DNA of 64,000 bases from Paludibacteraceae bacterium (GTDB taxonomy: Bacteria; Bacteroidota; Bacteroidia; Bacteroidales; Paludibacteraceae), in contig JAFGVV010000024.1 of NCBI GenBank assembly GCA_016937795.1, positions 1 through 64,000 on the forward strand, read 5' to 3'. This document shows, one piece after another, positions 42,415 to 50,317 of the stretch (position 1 is its first letter; each line of letters opens with the position of its first letter). The notes under the pieces were generated by a model that saw only the letters and a program-made list of their open reading frames with translations, did not search any database and was not told where the DNA came from. The position numbers and the translations under genes are program-made.

Positions 42415-43569
42415 TTACGATTTAAGAATTATTCTGAAAGTAGTGCCTGCGTTAATTTCCGATGATTTTACAAATATTTTACCTTGATGATATTCTTCCA
42501 CAATGCGTTTCACTAACGAAAGACCCAGCCCCCAACCACGCTTCTTGGTGGTAAAGCCCGGCGAGAATATGGTTTTAAACTTGTTCTTCTCAATACCTTT
42601 CCCATTATCGGTTACATCAACGATGATGTTATTTTCACTTTTAGCAACTTCGATATCAATCTTTCCAACACCATCCATAGCATCTATGGCATTTTTACAA
42701 AGGTTTTCGATAACCCACTCGAATAGTGGCACGTTTAGTTTCACAAACAGAGGATGCTCTTCGTCGATATGACAGGTGATGGCTACTTTTTGCGATGTGC
42801 GGTTTGTCATGTATTGTACTGCATTGAGCAGGGTTTCGTTCAGACTTACGAGTTGAAGGTCGGGTGCAGAGCCAATTTTCGAGAACCTTTCGGCAATTAT
42901 GCGCAGCCGATTTACATCCTTGGCCATCTCGCCTATCATTTTGTCTTCTTCGTGGCGGGCCTTCAGTAAATCGACCCAGGCCAGCAACGATGAGATAGGT
43001 GTGCCCAGCTGATGTGCGGTTTCCTTCGATAGTCCCACCCATACGCGGTTTTGCTCTGCTTTTTTTGTGCCTGAAAATGCAAAATATGCAATCAGTAAAA
43101 ATACAATGATGATACCAAACTGAATATAGGGAAAATAGTAAAGTTGTTTTAAGAGGAGCGAATCGTCATAATATATATATTGTGATGTACTCCCAAGGTC
43201 TATCTCAATGGCTTTGTGTCTGCTTTTTAGTCGGGCAATCTCTTTTTTGTAAAAGGCTTCACCGGCATTTTTGGGTATTTTCAGATTACGCGAATCGAGC
43301 AAGCGGTCCTGCTCATCGACAATGATAACGGGGATGGTCGTGTTGTCCTCAATAATGCTGAGGGTAAACTCAATATTACTACCTTCGTCGGACATAAGCT
43401 GCCGGGTGGCTTCTGCCCATATCTCAATTTTCTTTTGTTCCTCTTTCGACAAAGCCGATGCCAGTCGGTTTGTGAAAAGAGTCGATAAAATCATAATGGC
43501 GGCTCCCACCACAATGAAAACGGTTTTGAAATGCCGCGAGAGTTCGTATAGTTTATTCAGATTGATCAT
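42415..43569 (-). CDS. Membrane sensor histidine kinase
   Basis: 384 residues from MINLNKLYELSRH; the frame is open 50 codons further up, but that part lies beyond the -7 element (43631-43624, TATTTTTG). Two membrane helices (about 14-34 and 147-167) flank a periplasmic sensor with a helical character. His186 is in KETAHQLGTPISSLLAW, the HisKA form without the usual second Glu/Arg box. ATPase motifs: NLCKNAIDAMDG, DVTDNGKGIE, FSPGFTTKKRGWGLGLSLV. No receiver gene adjoins. The last 231 bases are duplicated at 26740-26970. Confidence 0.9.
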   Translation of the reverse strand: MINLNKLYELSRHFKTVFIVVGAAIMILSTLFTNRLASALSKEEQKKIEIWAEATRQLMSDEGSNIEFTLSIIEDNTTIPVIIVDEQDRLLDSRNLKIPKNAGEAFYKKEIARLKSRHKAIEIDLGSTSQYIYYDDSLLLKQLYYFPYIQFGIIIVFLLIAYFAFSGTKKAEQNRVWVGLSKETAHQLGTPISSLLAWVDLLKARHEEDKMIGEMAKDVNRLRIIAERFSKIGSAPDLQLVSLNETLLNAVQYMTNRTSQKVAITCHIDEEHPLFVKLNVPLFEWVIENLCKNAIDAMDGVGKIDIEVAKSENNIIVDVTDNGKGIEKNKFKTIFSPGFTTKKRGWGLGLSLVKRIVEEYHQGKIFVKSSEINAGTTFRIILKS

Positions 43570-43623
43570 GAATAGTGAATTATATTCAATAACTGCTTTA
43601 ATGCTTTTGAAATTATTTGCGTT

Positions 43624-43690
43624 CAAAAATACTAAAAAAATGCAGATATTTCTCAGGAATTTATCATCTGCTTTATTTATTGTATCTTTG
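43624..43690. promoter_or_regulatory. Divergent promoters, kinase and era
   Basis: Minus strand TATTTTTG (43631-43624) for the kinase; plus strand TATCTTTG (43683-43690) for era with TTTA at the -33 position (43660-43663). Confidence 0.55.
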
Positions 43691-43759
43691 CATGTTGTTC
43701 GAAATATGGTAAAATACAAGCCGTTTCAACATATTAATCTTTCAAGGATTTCAGAAAAA

Positions 43760-44641
43760 ATGCATAAATCAGGTTTTGTAAATATCGTAGGGAATCCCAA
43801 TGTGGGAAAATCGACCCTTATGAATGCGCTTGTAGGCGAGCGTATATCCATTATCACATCCAAAGCGCAGACTACCCGTCATCGTATACTTGGTATAGTA
43901 AACGGCGACGATTTTCAAATCGTATATTCCGATACGCCGGGTGTGCTGAAACCCAATTATCGCTTGCAGGAGTCGATGCTAAGCTTCTCGCGCTCTGCAC
44001 TGAGCGATGCCGATGTGCTGCTTTATGTCACAGATGTTTTTGATACTTATGACAAAAACGAAGACTTTGTCGAAAAAGTAAACCTCAATCCGGCTCCGCT
44101 GATTCTGATCATCAATAAAATTGATTTGATTGATCAGCAACGCCTCGAGGAACTGGTCGAAAAATGGAAAGCACTGGTTCCGCGTGCCGAAATTTATCCC
44201 GTGTCGGCACTCGAAAAATTCAATGTAGAGTCCCTGTTTGCACGTATAAAGGGTTTGCTGCCCGAATCGCCTCCTTTCTTCGACAAGGATCAGTTGACCG
44301 ATAAATCGGAACGCTTTTTTGTGACTGAAATTATCCGCGAAAAAATTCTGCTGAACTACGACAAGGAAATTCCTTATTCGGTGGAAGTGGAAGTGGAGCA
44401 ATTCAGGGAAGAGGGTAACCTGATTCGCATCAATGCCGTGATTTATGTGGAACGAGATTCGCAAAAAGGTATTATTATTGGTCATGGCGGAAAATCGCTG
44501 AAGAAAGTAGGCACCGATGCCCGAAAAGATATGGAAGCTTTTTTTGAGAAAAAGGTTTTTCTTGAATTATTTGTGAAAGTGGAAAAAGACTGGCGCAACA
44601 AGGATACCAAGCTTCGGGGCTTCGGGTATAAGCTGGATTAG
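43760..44641 (+). CDS. era: GTPase Era
   Basis: 293 residues from MHKSGFVNIVGNPNVGKST; longer upstream starts lie before the promoter. Essential GTPase for 30S subunit maturation that binds 16S rRNA. G motifs: GNPNVGKST (about 10-18), DTPGVLKP, NKID and the VSALE switch. The C-terminal KH domain (about 205-290) has GIIIGHGGKSLKKVG. Promoter TATCTTTG lies about 70 bp upstream. Confidence 0.97.
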   Translation: MHKSGFVNIVGNPNVGKSTLMNALVGERISIITSKAQTTRHRILGIVNGDDFQIVYSDTPGVLKPNYRLQESMLSFSRSALSDADVLLYVTDVFDTYDKNEDFVEKVNLNPAPLILIINKIDLIDQQRLEELVEKWKALVPRAEIYPVSALEKFNVESLFARIKGLLPESPPFFDKDQLTDKSERFFVTEIIREKILLNYDKEIPYSVEVEVEQFREEGNLIRINAVIYVERDSQKGIIIGHGGKSLKKVGTDARKDMEAFFEKKVFLELFVKVEKDWRNKDTKLRGFGYKLD

Positions 44642-44752
44642 TGGCTGGCTGATTGGTTAATTGGTCGGTTGATTTGTTGATTTGATGCTGCGGGCTTCAA
44701 CTGTAAAGATTGTCCGATGTGGCCGATTATAAATTGATAAATTATAAGTACA

Positions 44753-44794
44753 AACAAATAGCCCTGTGTCAATTGAGACGCAGGGCTATTTGTT
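44753..44794. terminator. Bidirectional terminator between era and the PAS kinase
   Basis: AACAAATAGCCCTG (44753-44766) is exactly inverted at 44781-44794, 14 bp stem. Confidence 0.8.
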
Positions 44795-44909
44795 TGTTAT
44801 TCCTTTTAGCTCTTCTTTCGGGGAATGATGAACGGCTTCATATTCAGAATGCCACAGGCATATCGCTTGTGGGTAGGATGGTCGTAGTTGGAAATTTTAC
44901 CTGAGGTGT

Positions 44910-46625
44910 TCATTCAGATGCAATAGCAGGTTGCCGCTCGTTTGCTTCAGTTACAATGTTTGTAGGTATTGATACACATACGCTTGTCCCTTTCCCTATT
45001 TCACTGCTAATTTGTAACTCTCCGCCCAGTATTACTACTCTTTCCTGCATTCCAAGCATTCCGTACGAATCCTGGCGGGCATTTTTGTTCTGTAAGTCGA
45101 ATCCGATGCCATTGTCGGTTATTTCCAGGAGAAACTTGTTATGTGCATTTTTTAGTAGCACTGAAACATTTGTGGCCTTTGAATGCCTGGCAATGTTGCT
45201 CAGCGATTCCTGTAGTATTCTGAATAAGGTGAGTGATTGTTGCGAATTGAGCTCCACACCCTGCTTGTCGGGCGTAAACTCACAATTTATCTGGTATCTG
45301 TCTTCAAATTCATGAATGTAGGTGGCGGCAGCGCTTATAAATCCATTGAGCTCAAGTAGTTCGGGCCGGAGGCCGTTCATTATCCTTCGCGCTGCTTTTA
45401 TGGTGTGTTCAACCAAAGATATTATCTTGTCGAACCTGTCCGAAATCTCGGCCGAATGGTCGTTGTTATTCGTTTTGTTGATTTTATTCTTAAGTAATCC
45501 GGCTTCAATTTTTAATGCCACCAGGCTCTGTCCAAGGTCGTCGTGTATTTCGCGGGCCAGTGATATTTTTTCCTCTTCGCGCACAGTTTGCAGGTGCGAT
45601 GCAAACTTGCGCAGTAAGTCTTTCGACTTATTCAATGCAATTTCCGATATTTTTCTGTTGGTGATATCTTCTTTTATTGCCAAAAAGTGACTTATCTCTC
45701 CTGTAGTGTCGAAAATAGGCGATATGGTATCCGATTCCCAGAAAAATTCTCCGTTCTTCTTTTGGTTATAAAATTCTCCCACCCACACTTTGCCCGCTCT
45801 GATTGTTTTCCATAGGGCATCGTTTTCTTCTGATGTTTTCTCTCCTGAACCGAATATGTTTATGTGCTCATTGATAAGCTCCTGAGTTGAATACCCGGTA
45901 ATTTTACTTACTACAGGGTTTATGTATTCGATAATTCCTTCTGTGTCGGTAATGCATATTCCAACGGGACTCTGGTCGACCGCTTTCGATAGTTTTCGTA
46001 TTTTCGATGCTGCGATTTGTTGTTCGGTAATGTCGTGACTTATCGTGTATATCATGGTTTTGTTGCCAATACTGATAGGGCTCGAGTAAACCTCTACATC
46101 TCTTACTTCGCTGTCCGACAGTCGGAGTTGTACGTGTATCTGATTCTGACTTTCAGATTTTGCTGTTTGCAACCACGTGTTTATTTTGCTTTTTTCTAAA
46201 ATGTAATAGTCGTAAATACTTTTATTACATAAGTCGGTATGAGAGTTGTTGTAATACTTGCATGCAGCAGGATTTGCATCTTCAAATTTCCCGTTGTCCG
46301 GGTTTATCAGTGCAATGATGGAGTGGTTGTCGTCGAAAAGCGATTTGTAATGTCTTTCACTTTCAATAATTTTCGACTCAGCACGGCGCAGGCTATGCAT
46401 GTGTCTCTTGACAAAGAAATACAAAAGGACAGAGGTTGCGATCACAAAGAAGGCGCCTTTGTATGTTTGAAATTTCGTCAATAAATTACTGTCTATCACA
46501 AACAAGTCGAGCAGTTTATCCGAAAACATTATCCACAACAGCCCGAACAATATATAGCTCAGTGTGATTCTGTATTCAAATTTCAACCCTTTTTGGCTGT
46601 TAAGTTTATTGGTTTCCATATGCAT
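44910..46625 (-). CDS. PAS sensor histidine kinase, NarX-like (HisKA_3)
   Basis: 571 residues; ATG 46619 (METNKLNSQ) is an equal start. Two membrane helices (about 19-38 and 52-70), then two PAS domains (about 90-205 and 215-330; HDITEQQIAASKIRKLS and EDITNRKISEIALN are PAC ends). His361 is in SLAREIHDDLGQSLVALK, the HisKA_3 dimerisation box of the NarL/NarX class. The ATPase has SLTLFRILQESLSNIARHSK and DNGIGFDLQNKN, then GMLGMQERV. A LuxR-type response regulator would be the partner, but none is encoded here. Confidence 0.92.
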   Translation of the reverse strand: MHMETNKLNSQKGLKFEYRITLSYILFGLLWIMFSDKLLDLFVIDSNLLTKFQTYKGAFFVIATSVLLYFFVKRHMHSLRRAESKIIESERHYKSLFDDNHSIIALINPDNGKFEDANPAACKYYNNSHTDLCNKSIYDYYILEKSKINTWLQTAKSESQNQIHVQLRLSDSEVRDVEVYSSPISIGNKTMIYTISHDITEQQIAASKIRKLSKAVDQSPVGICITDTEGIIEYINPVVSKITGYSTQELINEHINIFGSGEKTSEENDALWKTIRAGKVWVGEFYNQKKNGEFFWESDTISPIFDTTGEISHFLAIKEDITNRKISEIALNKSKDLLRKFASHLQTVREEEKISLAREIHDDLGQSLVALKIEAGLLKNKINKTNNNDHSAEISDRFDKIISLVEHTIKAARRIMNGLRPELLELNGFISAAATYIHEFEDRYQINCEFTPDKQGVELNSQQSLTLFRILQESLSNIARHSKATNVSVLLKNAHNKFLLEITDNGIGFDLQNKNARQDSYGMLGMQERVVILGGELQISSEIGKGTSVCVSIPTNIVTEANERQPAIASE

Positions 46626-46754
46626 TATGTTTAAGATGCCGTAAAAGTAATAAAAAATGTATTAGTTTTCATTACTTTAGGGTAATATCAAATAAATGCA
46701 TGTCCGGGGTACTTAGCTCTTACCCCCTTACTTCTTACTTTCTTTCCTCTATCC

Positions 46755-47567
46755 TTATCCCAGTTTCAAAATTTTTCCTGTACCTGCATATTTTACAGGT
46801 TTGTAGCTGTTGCCCGGACCCGGTTTCCCGAATTCGATGCCTATGGTCAATATAAGACTTTAGTCTGATGTCAGCGGTTTGATACTTTCATGTATAGATA
46901 GTTCTATGTGTATAGCAGGTTGAGTGCCAAATGCGGGAAGCCACTGTGTTTCGTAAAACGTGGAATGATTTTGCAGATACTTCTCGCGTAATTCAGTCTG
47001 TTTTGGTCTCATGCGACTAAATGCAGCTCCAACGCTAATACACGATAGCATAACCACAATCCGGTATGCCGGTAACTTTCGAAAGTTATACAAATACAGT
47101 TCTGTATTCAATTCGGGAATATCTATAGTAGCCATGCAGAAATTTCGATCGATAGTGGCGGTTACAGGAACCCACACCGCACTTTCAAAAACCTGCTTTC
47201 TGCTTAGCGAAAAGCCCGCAAGCATTTCTCTGTGCTCTGACAGCTTTACCTCATGACTTCCGTGTTCCTCTTTTGTGTCTGCTTTTTGTATCTGCTTGCA
47301 GATGGCGTTGAGTGCACCTATGACGGGGTAATCTTCAAGGCGTATCAGATGATAGAAGCTAAGGCGTATATGACTTGTCATATTTGTGCAGGCCCTCCAC
47401 TCTTCGTTGTTGCGCCTTACCGCTTCAAACTGTGGCTTCTCTTTTATGTCTTCCTTTTTAGGACCACCTTTTGTTCTTACAATCATTTCGTCGTGCCCAT
47501 GCAGGCGATAAAAACTCAATAACCCAATTGTTCCTTCAACTTGAAGAATGTTTTTTGATCTTGCCAT
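46755..47567 (-). pseudogene. Bacteroidota hypothetical protein interrupted by an in-frame stop
   Basis: The first frame (46860-47567, 235 residues) begins MARSKNILQVEGTIGLLSFYR, matching a common Bacteroidota family that starts MARQ-GII-L-GTIG--SFYK and has an -REKGG-like motif (here VRTKGGPKK). It ends at TAA 46862-46860, but reading straight through gives 34 more codons in the same frame (LILTIGIEFGKPGPGNSYK ... TGKILKLG) to TAA 46757-46755. That tail has the GIEF motif I expect at the end of this family. So the gene has probably been shortened by one nonsense change; the short form could still be made. Confidence 0.6.
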
Positions 47568-47611
47568 AGTAAATAGAATTAAAGTTTATGATTTGTCAGG
47601 TTTTAAGTACA

Positions 47612-47855
47612 TTGAAATATTTAATGATATGTTTCTAACATGATAGTAAACATAGAAATTATGAAGGGAAAAGACTTAGTTTACATAGCAAAAAATATCT
47701 GACGATACTTTTATAGCTCTGAAATTATCCCGTTTTCGGGATAATCCTATGTGTCCTTGGTCTTTTCTGTTGTTTTTAAAACTACTGTGTCTCCCGATGC
47801 CCGGGCTGTTCCATATGCGGTGAAAACATATCAGCAATAATTATCAGTTACTTAT
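47612..47855 (+). repeat. Dispersed intergenic element, copy C
   Basis: Begins TTGAAATATTTAATGATATG, contains the AAAAATATC/GATACTTTT hairpin around TGAC, an ATTATCCCG/CGGGATAAT hairpin not found in A or B, and TCCCGATGCCCGGGC, and ends GCGGTGAAAACATATCAG. Its two ends share GATATGTTT in inverted orientation. Confidence 0.7.
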
Positions 47856-48251
47856 CTGACAACAATGACTAAAAATAAATTGATTTGACATAAAATTTGA
47901 AAATTGTATTGGTGTTGTGTACTGCCTAATGTAGCAATTAATCAATGTTTTGGATGTATTAATTAGGGTCTCTCAAAAATATTGTCAGATTATATTTTAC
48001 AATAAGTTGTATTTTTAAATAATTATTTTTACTTTTGAAGCCTGCCAGGTTCTTGCCTGGAAAGTGCACAGTGTGATGAGGTTTAATTGTTTGATTATTT
48101 TGTGGATGACTCGGGGTTGAGGGTGTAGCTTTTCCCGGTAATAAGGAATTTTTTCCCGTAAAGGATTTGGCGTATTGTATCGATGCGTTCAGTGACTTTA
48201 CGGGATTTTTTGTGCTTATGACAGATATTTTATGAAAATTATAAACTTTTA

Positions 48252-48282
48252 TATAAGTAACTTTTAATTGTTGTTACTTATA
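48252..48282. promoter_or_regulatory. Palindrome before the SPFH operon
   Basis: TATAAGTAAC (48252-48261) and GTTACTTATA (48273-48282) are exact inverted copies 11 bp apart, ending 18 bp before the start codon. Could be an operator or a leader hairpin covering the ribosome binding site. Confidence 0.5.
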
Positions 48283-48300
48283 CCCTTAAATTTAATAATT

Positions 48301-49566
48301 ATGGCAATAATTGATGTAGTAAGATGGTCGCCGCAGGGGAGTAAGGTGCTGTATGCGTGGCGGTTTCCGGAGACCAATCTGAGCACGTTGACGCAATTGA
48401 TAGTGCAGGAGTCTCAGGAGGCTGTGTTGTTTTCGAAGGGGCAGATTGTGGGCAAATTCGGGCCGGGCAAGCACACTTTAAATACCGAGAACTTACCTGT
48501 GCTGCGAAATCTTTTTGGTATTCCTTTTGGCGGAAAAAATCCCTTTACTGCCGAGGTCTGGTTTGTAAACAGAATTCAAACTTTTAGTATCGACTGGGCT
48601 GTAAGTAAGATGCCTATACACGATCCTGATTATAATACGCAATTGCCTCTTGTAGCCGGGGGGCGCTATGGTTTGAAGGTAAACGATGCCGAAAAGTTTT
48701 TGATAAAATCGGTTGGTACCAATACTGAGTTTTCGCAAGACGACCTGACTGATCAGTTTTTCGGCGAATTCTCCACCAAAACAAAATCGCAGATAGCGCA
48801 GTATGTCATAAAGCATCGTGTGGGTTTTAAGTATTTGTCTGCTTTTCTCGATGAGCTTTCGGACTATCTGAAAGGGGTGCTTCATCCGTTTTGGGACAAT
48901 CTGGGACTCGATTTGCTACAGTTTAATATTACCAATATTGATATTGATACTGCTACCGAAGAAGGTCGTAAAGTGGCTAATGCCATTGCTACGCAGGCTT
49001 CTATGTCGATCACAGGGCATACCTGGCAGCAGGAACAGATGTTCAATACAGCCAACAATGCAGTAGATGGTTTGGGGAGTGGAAATGGCGGCTTGATTGG
49101 CGGGCTGATGGCCATGAATATGATGGGTGGAATGGGCGGTGGTGGTGCTGTGGGTAGTGGTATGATGCATCCTCAGTTTAATCAGCCCGATTTTGGTGGC
49201 AACAATCAGGGCAATGCTTCGGATAATGCCGCGAAAGAGCCTCAGATGAAAATGGTGTATTGCTCAAACTGCTCAAAAAAATATCCAAACACAACCCGTT
49301 TTTGTCCGCACTGTGGCGATCCTTACAATCCCTGCCCCAAATGTGGTACTGATAACGATCAAAATGCCCGGCGTTGTGTGAGTTGTGGTACTCCCTTACA
49401 GTCGGGTGGTGGCAATTGTCCGCATTGTAACGCAGCACTGATAGCGGGAGCTACATTTTGTGGAAACTGTGGAAAGCAGACGCAGATGGGCGATAGTTGC
49501 AGCCGTTGTGGTACAGTACTGTCACCTACAGTGAAATTCTGTCCCAAATGTGGAAATAAACGATAA
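48301..49566 (+). CDS. SPFH/Band 7 protein with C-terminal zinc ribbons
   Basis: 421 residues from MAIIDVVRWSPQG (the upstream in-frame ATG 48268 is in the palindrome region). N-terminal SPFH domain of the YdjI type (about 1-260): ESQEAVLFSKGQIVGKFGPG, NRIQTFSIDWAVSKMPI, GRYGLKVNDAEKFL. A Gly/Met/Asn-rich linker (about 265-310) leads to three or four zinc-ribbon CxxC pairs: CSNC/CPHC, CPKC/CVSC, CPHC/CGNC, CSRC/CPKC. In Bacillus the YdjI protein works with YdjG/H at the membrane and recruits PspA. Here the operon lacks PspA and has other partners. Probably organises a membrane-associated complex. Confidence 0.9.
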   Translation: MAIIDVVRWSPQGSKVLYAWRFPETNLSTLTQLIVQESQEAVLFSKGQIVGKFGPGKHTLNTENLPVLRNLFGIPFGGKNPFTAEVWFVNRIQTFSIDWAVSKMPIHDPDYNTQLPLVAGGRYGLKVNDAEKFLIKSVGTNTEFSQDDLTDQFFGEFSTKTKSQIAQYVIKHRVGFKYLSAFLDELSDYLKGVLHPFWDNLGLDLLQFNITNIDIDTATEEGRKVANAIATQASMSITGHTWQQEQMFNTANNAVDGLGSGNGGLIGGLMAMNMMGGMGGGGAVGSGMMHPQFNQPDFGGNNQGNASDNAAKEPQMKMVYCSNCSKKYPNTTRFCPHCGDPYNPCPKCGTDNDQNARRCVSCGTPLQSGGGNCPHCNAALIAGATFCGNCGKQTQMGDSCSRCGTVLSPTVKFCPKCGNKR

Positions 49567-49593
49567 CCCCCCCTCAAAAAAAACTAAATTGTA

Positions 49594-50304
49594 ATGAATA
49601 CGAGAAAGTTATTATCGTGGGTTGCTTTGCTTGGTGGCGAAGCGATTATTGTTGCAGCCTTTGTGCTTTTCAGAGGCAATCTGGCCGACAATGTCCTGGT
49701 ACTGAATATTGTAGTTAGCTCGCTGATTTTTGGTTTTTTGTTTGTCGACATTCTGATTCCATGGGTAGATTTGTCGGACAAAACACAGAAGAGGGTTGGA
49801 TCATTGGGTTTACGTTGGTTTTTTAGCTGGTTATATGCCCTTGCAGCCATAGCACTAATGCTTTTAGCTAATGTGGCTTTCGCATGGGTATTTACGCTAC
49901 AGCTTATCTTGCACAGTATTCTGATTTTCATGCTCACTCTGGGCTTTGTGGCCTCTTTTGCGGCCTCAGACAAGGTGAAAGAGGTTTATGGTCACGAAAT
50001 TATGCAGCGCAGTGCTATTGAAGAGTTGAAAAATGCCATGCGCGATTTGAAGAACAAGTTAAATGAATTGCCCGGTCTGCCCGATAGTTTTGTACGTCGG
50101 GTGGAAACCCTTGATGAAGGGTTGCGGTATATTGCACCGGCCAACAGCGTTGAAGCCTATGAGCTGGAGCATGCCATTACGCAAATTGTACGCGATATAA
50201 GTTATGCTGTAACCGACTATGCATTGAATGAAGAAGCGATAGACGCTTATCTCAGAAAAGCAGAAAGTACGTATCAAAACAGGAAATCGATATATTCTAA
50301 TTAA
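49594..50304 (+). CDS. Four-helix membrane protein, unknown function
   Basis: 236 residues. Four membrane helices in the first 125 residues (WVALLGGEAIIVAAFVLF; VVSSLIFGFLFVDILI; RWFFSWLYALAAIALMLLA; LILHSILIFMLTLGFVASF), then a cytoplasmic helical part with heptad-like spacing (MRDLKNKLNELPGLPDSF). No family recognised. It follows the SPFH gene by 27 bp and precedes the large coiled-coil gene by 13 bp. Confidence 0.75.
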   Translation: MNTRKLLSWVALLGGEAIIVAAFVLFRGNLADNVLVLNIVVSSLIFGFLFVDILIPWVDLSDKTQKRVGSLGLRWFFSWLYALAAIALMLLANVAFAWVFTLQLILHSILIFMLTLGFVASFAASDKVKEVYGHEIMQRSAIEELKNAMRDLKNKLNELPGLPDSFVRRVETLDEGLRYIAPANSVEAYELEHAITQIVRDISYAVTDYALNEEAIDAYLRKAESTYQNRKSIYSN

Positions 50305-50317
50305 AAATCACAGAATT

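Larger units (their letters stand above)
47568..48300. other. 733-bp intergenic region before the SPFH operon
   Basis: No gene seen. Holds dispersed element copy C (47612-47855), a stem CCCGTAAA/TTTACGGG (48155-48162 with 48197-48204) followed by six T, and a 10-bp palindrome just before the first gene (48252-48282). No standard TAnnTTTG with TTTG at 19 bp was found. Confidence 0.6.

Noticed and set aside
48301..49566. Viral or phage origin of the SPFH/zinc-ribbon gene
   Set aside because: Proteins of this type are often labelled virion core protein by similarity to a poxvirus annotation, but the domain is a normal cellular SPFH domain and no phage genes are near.
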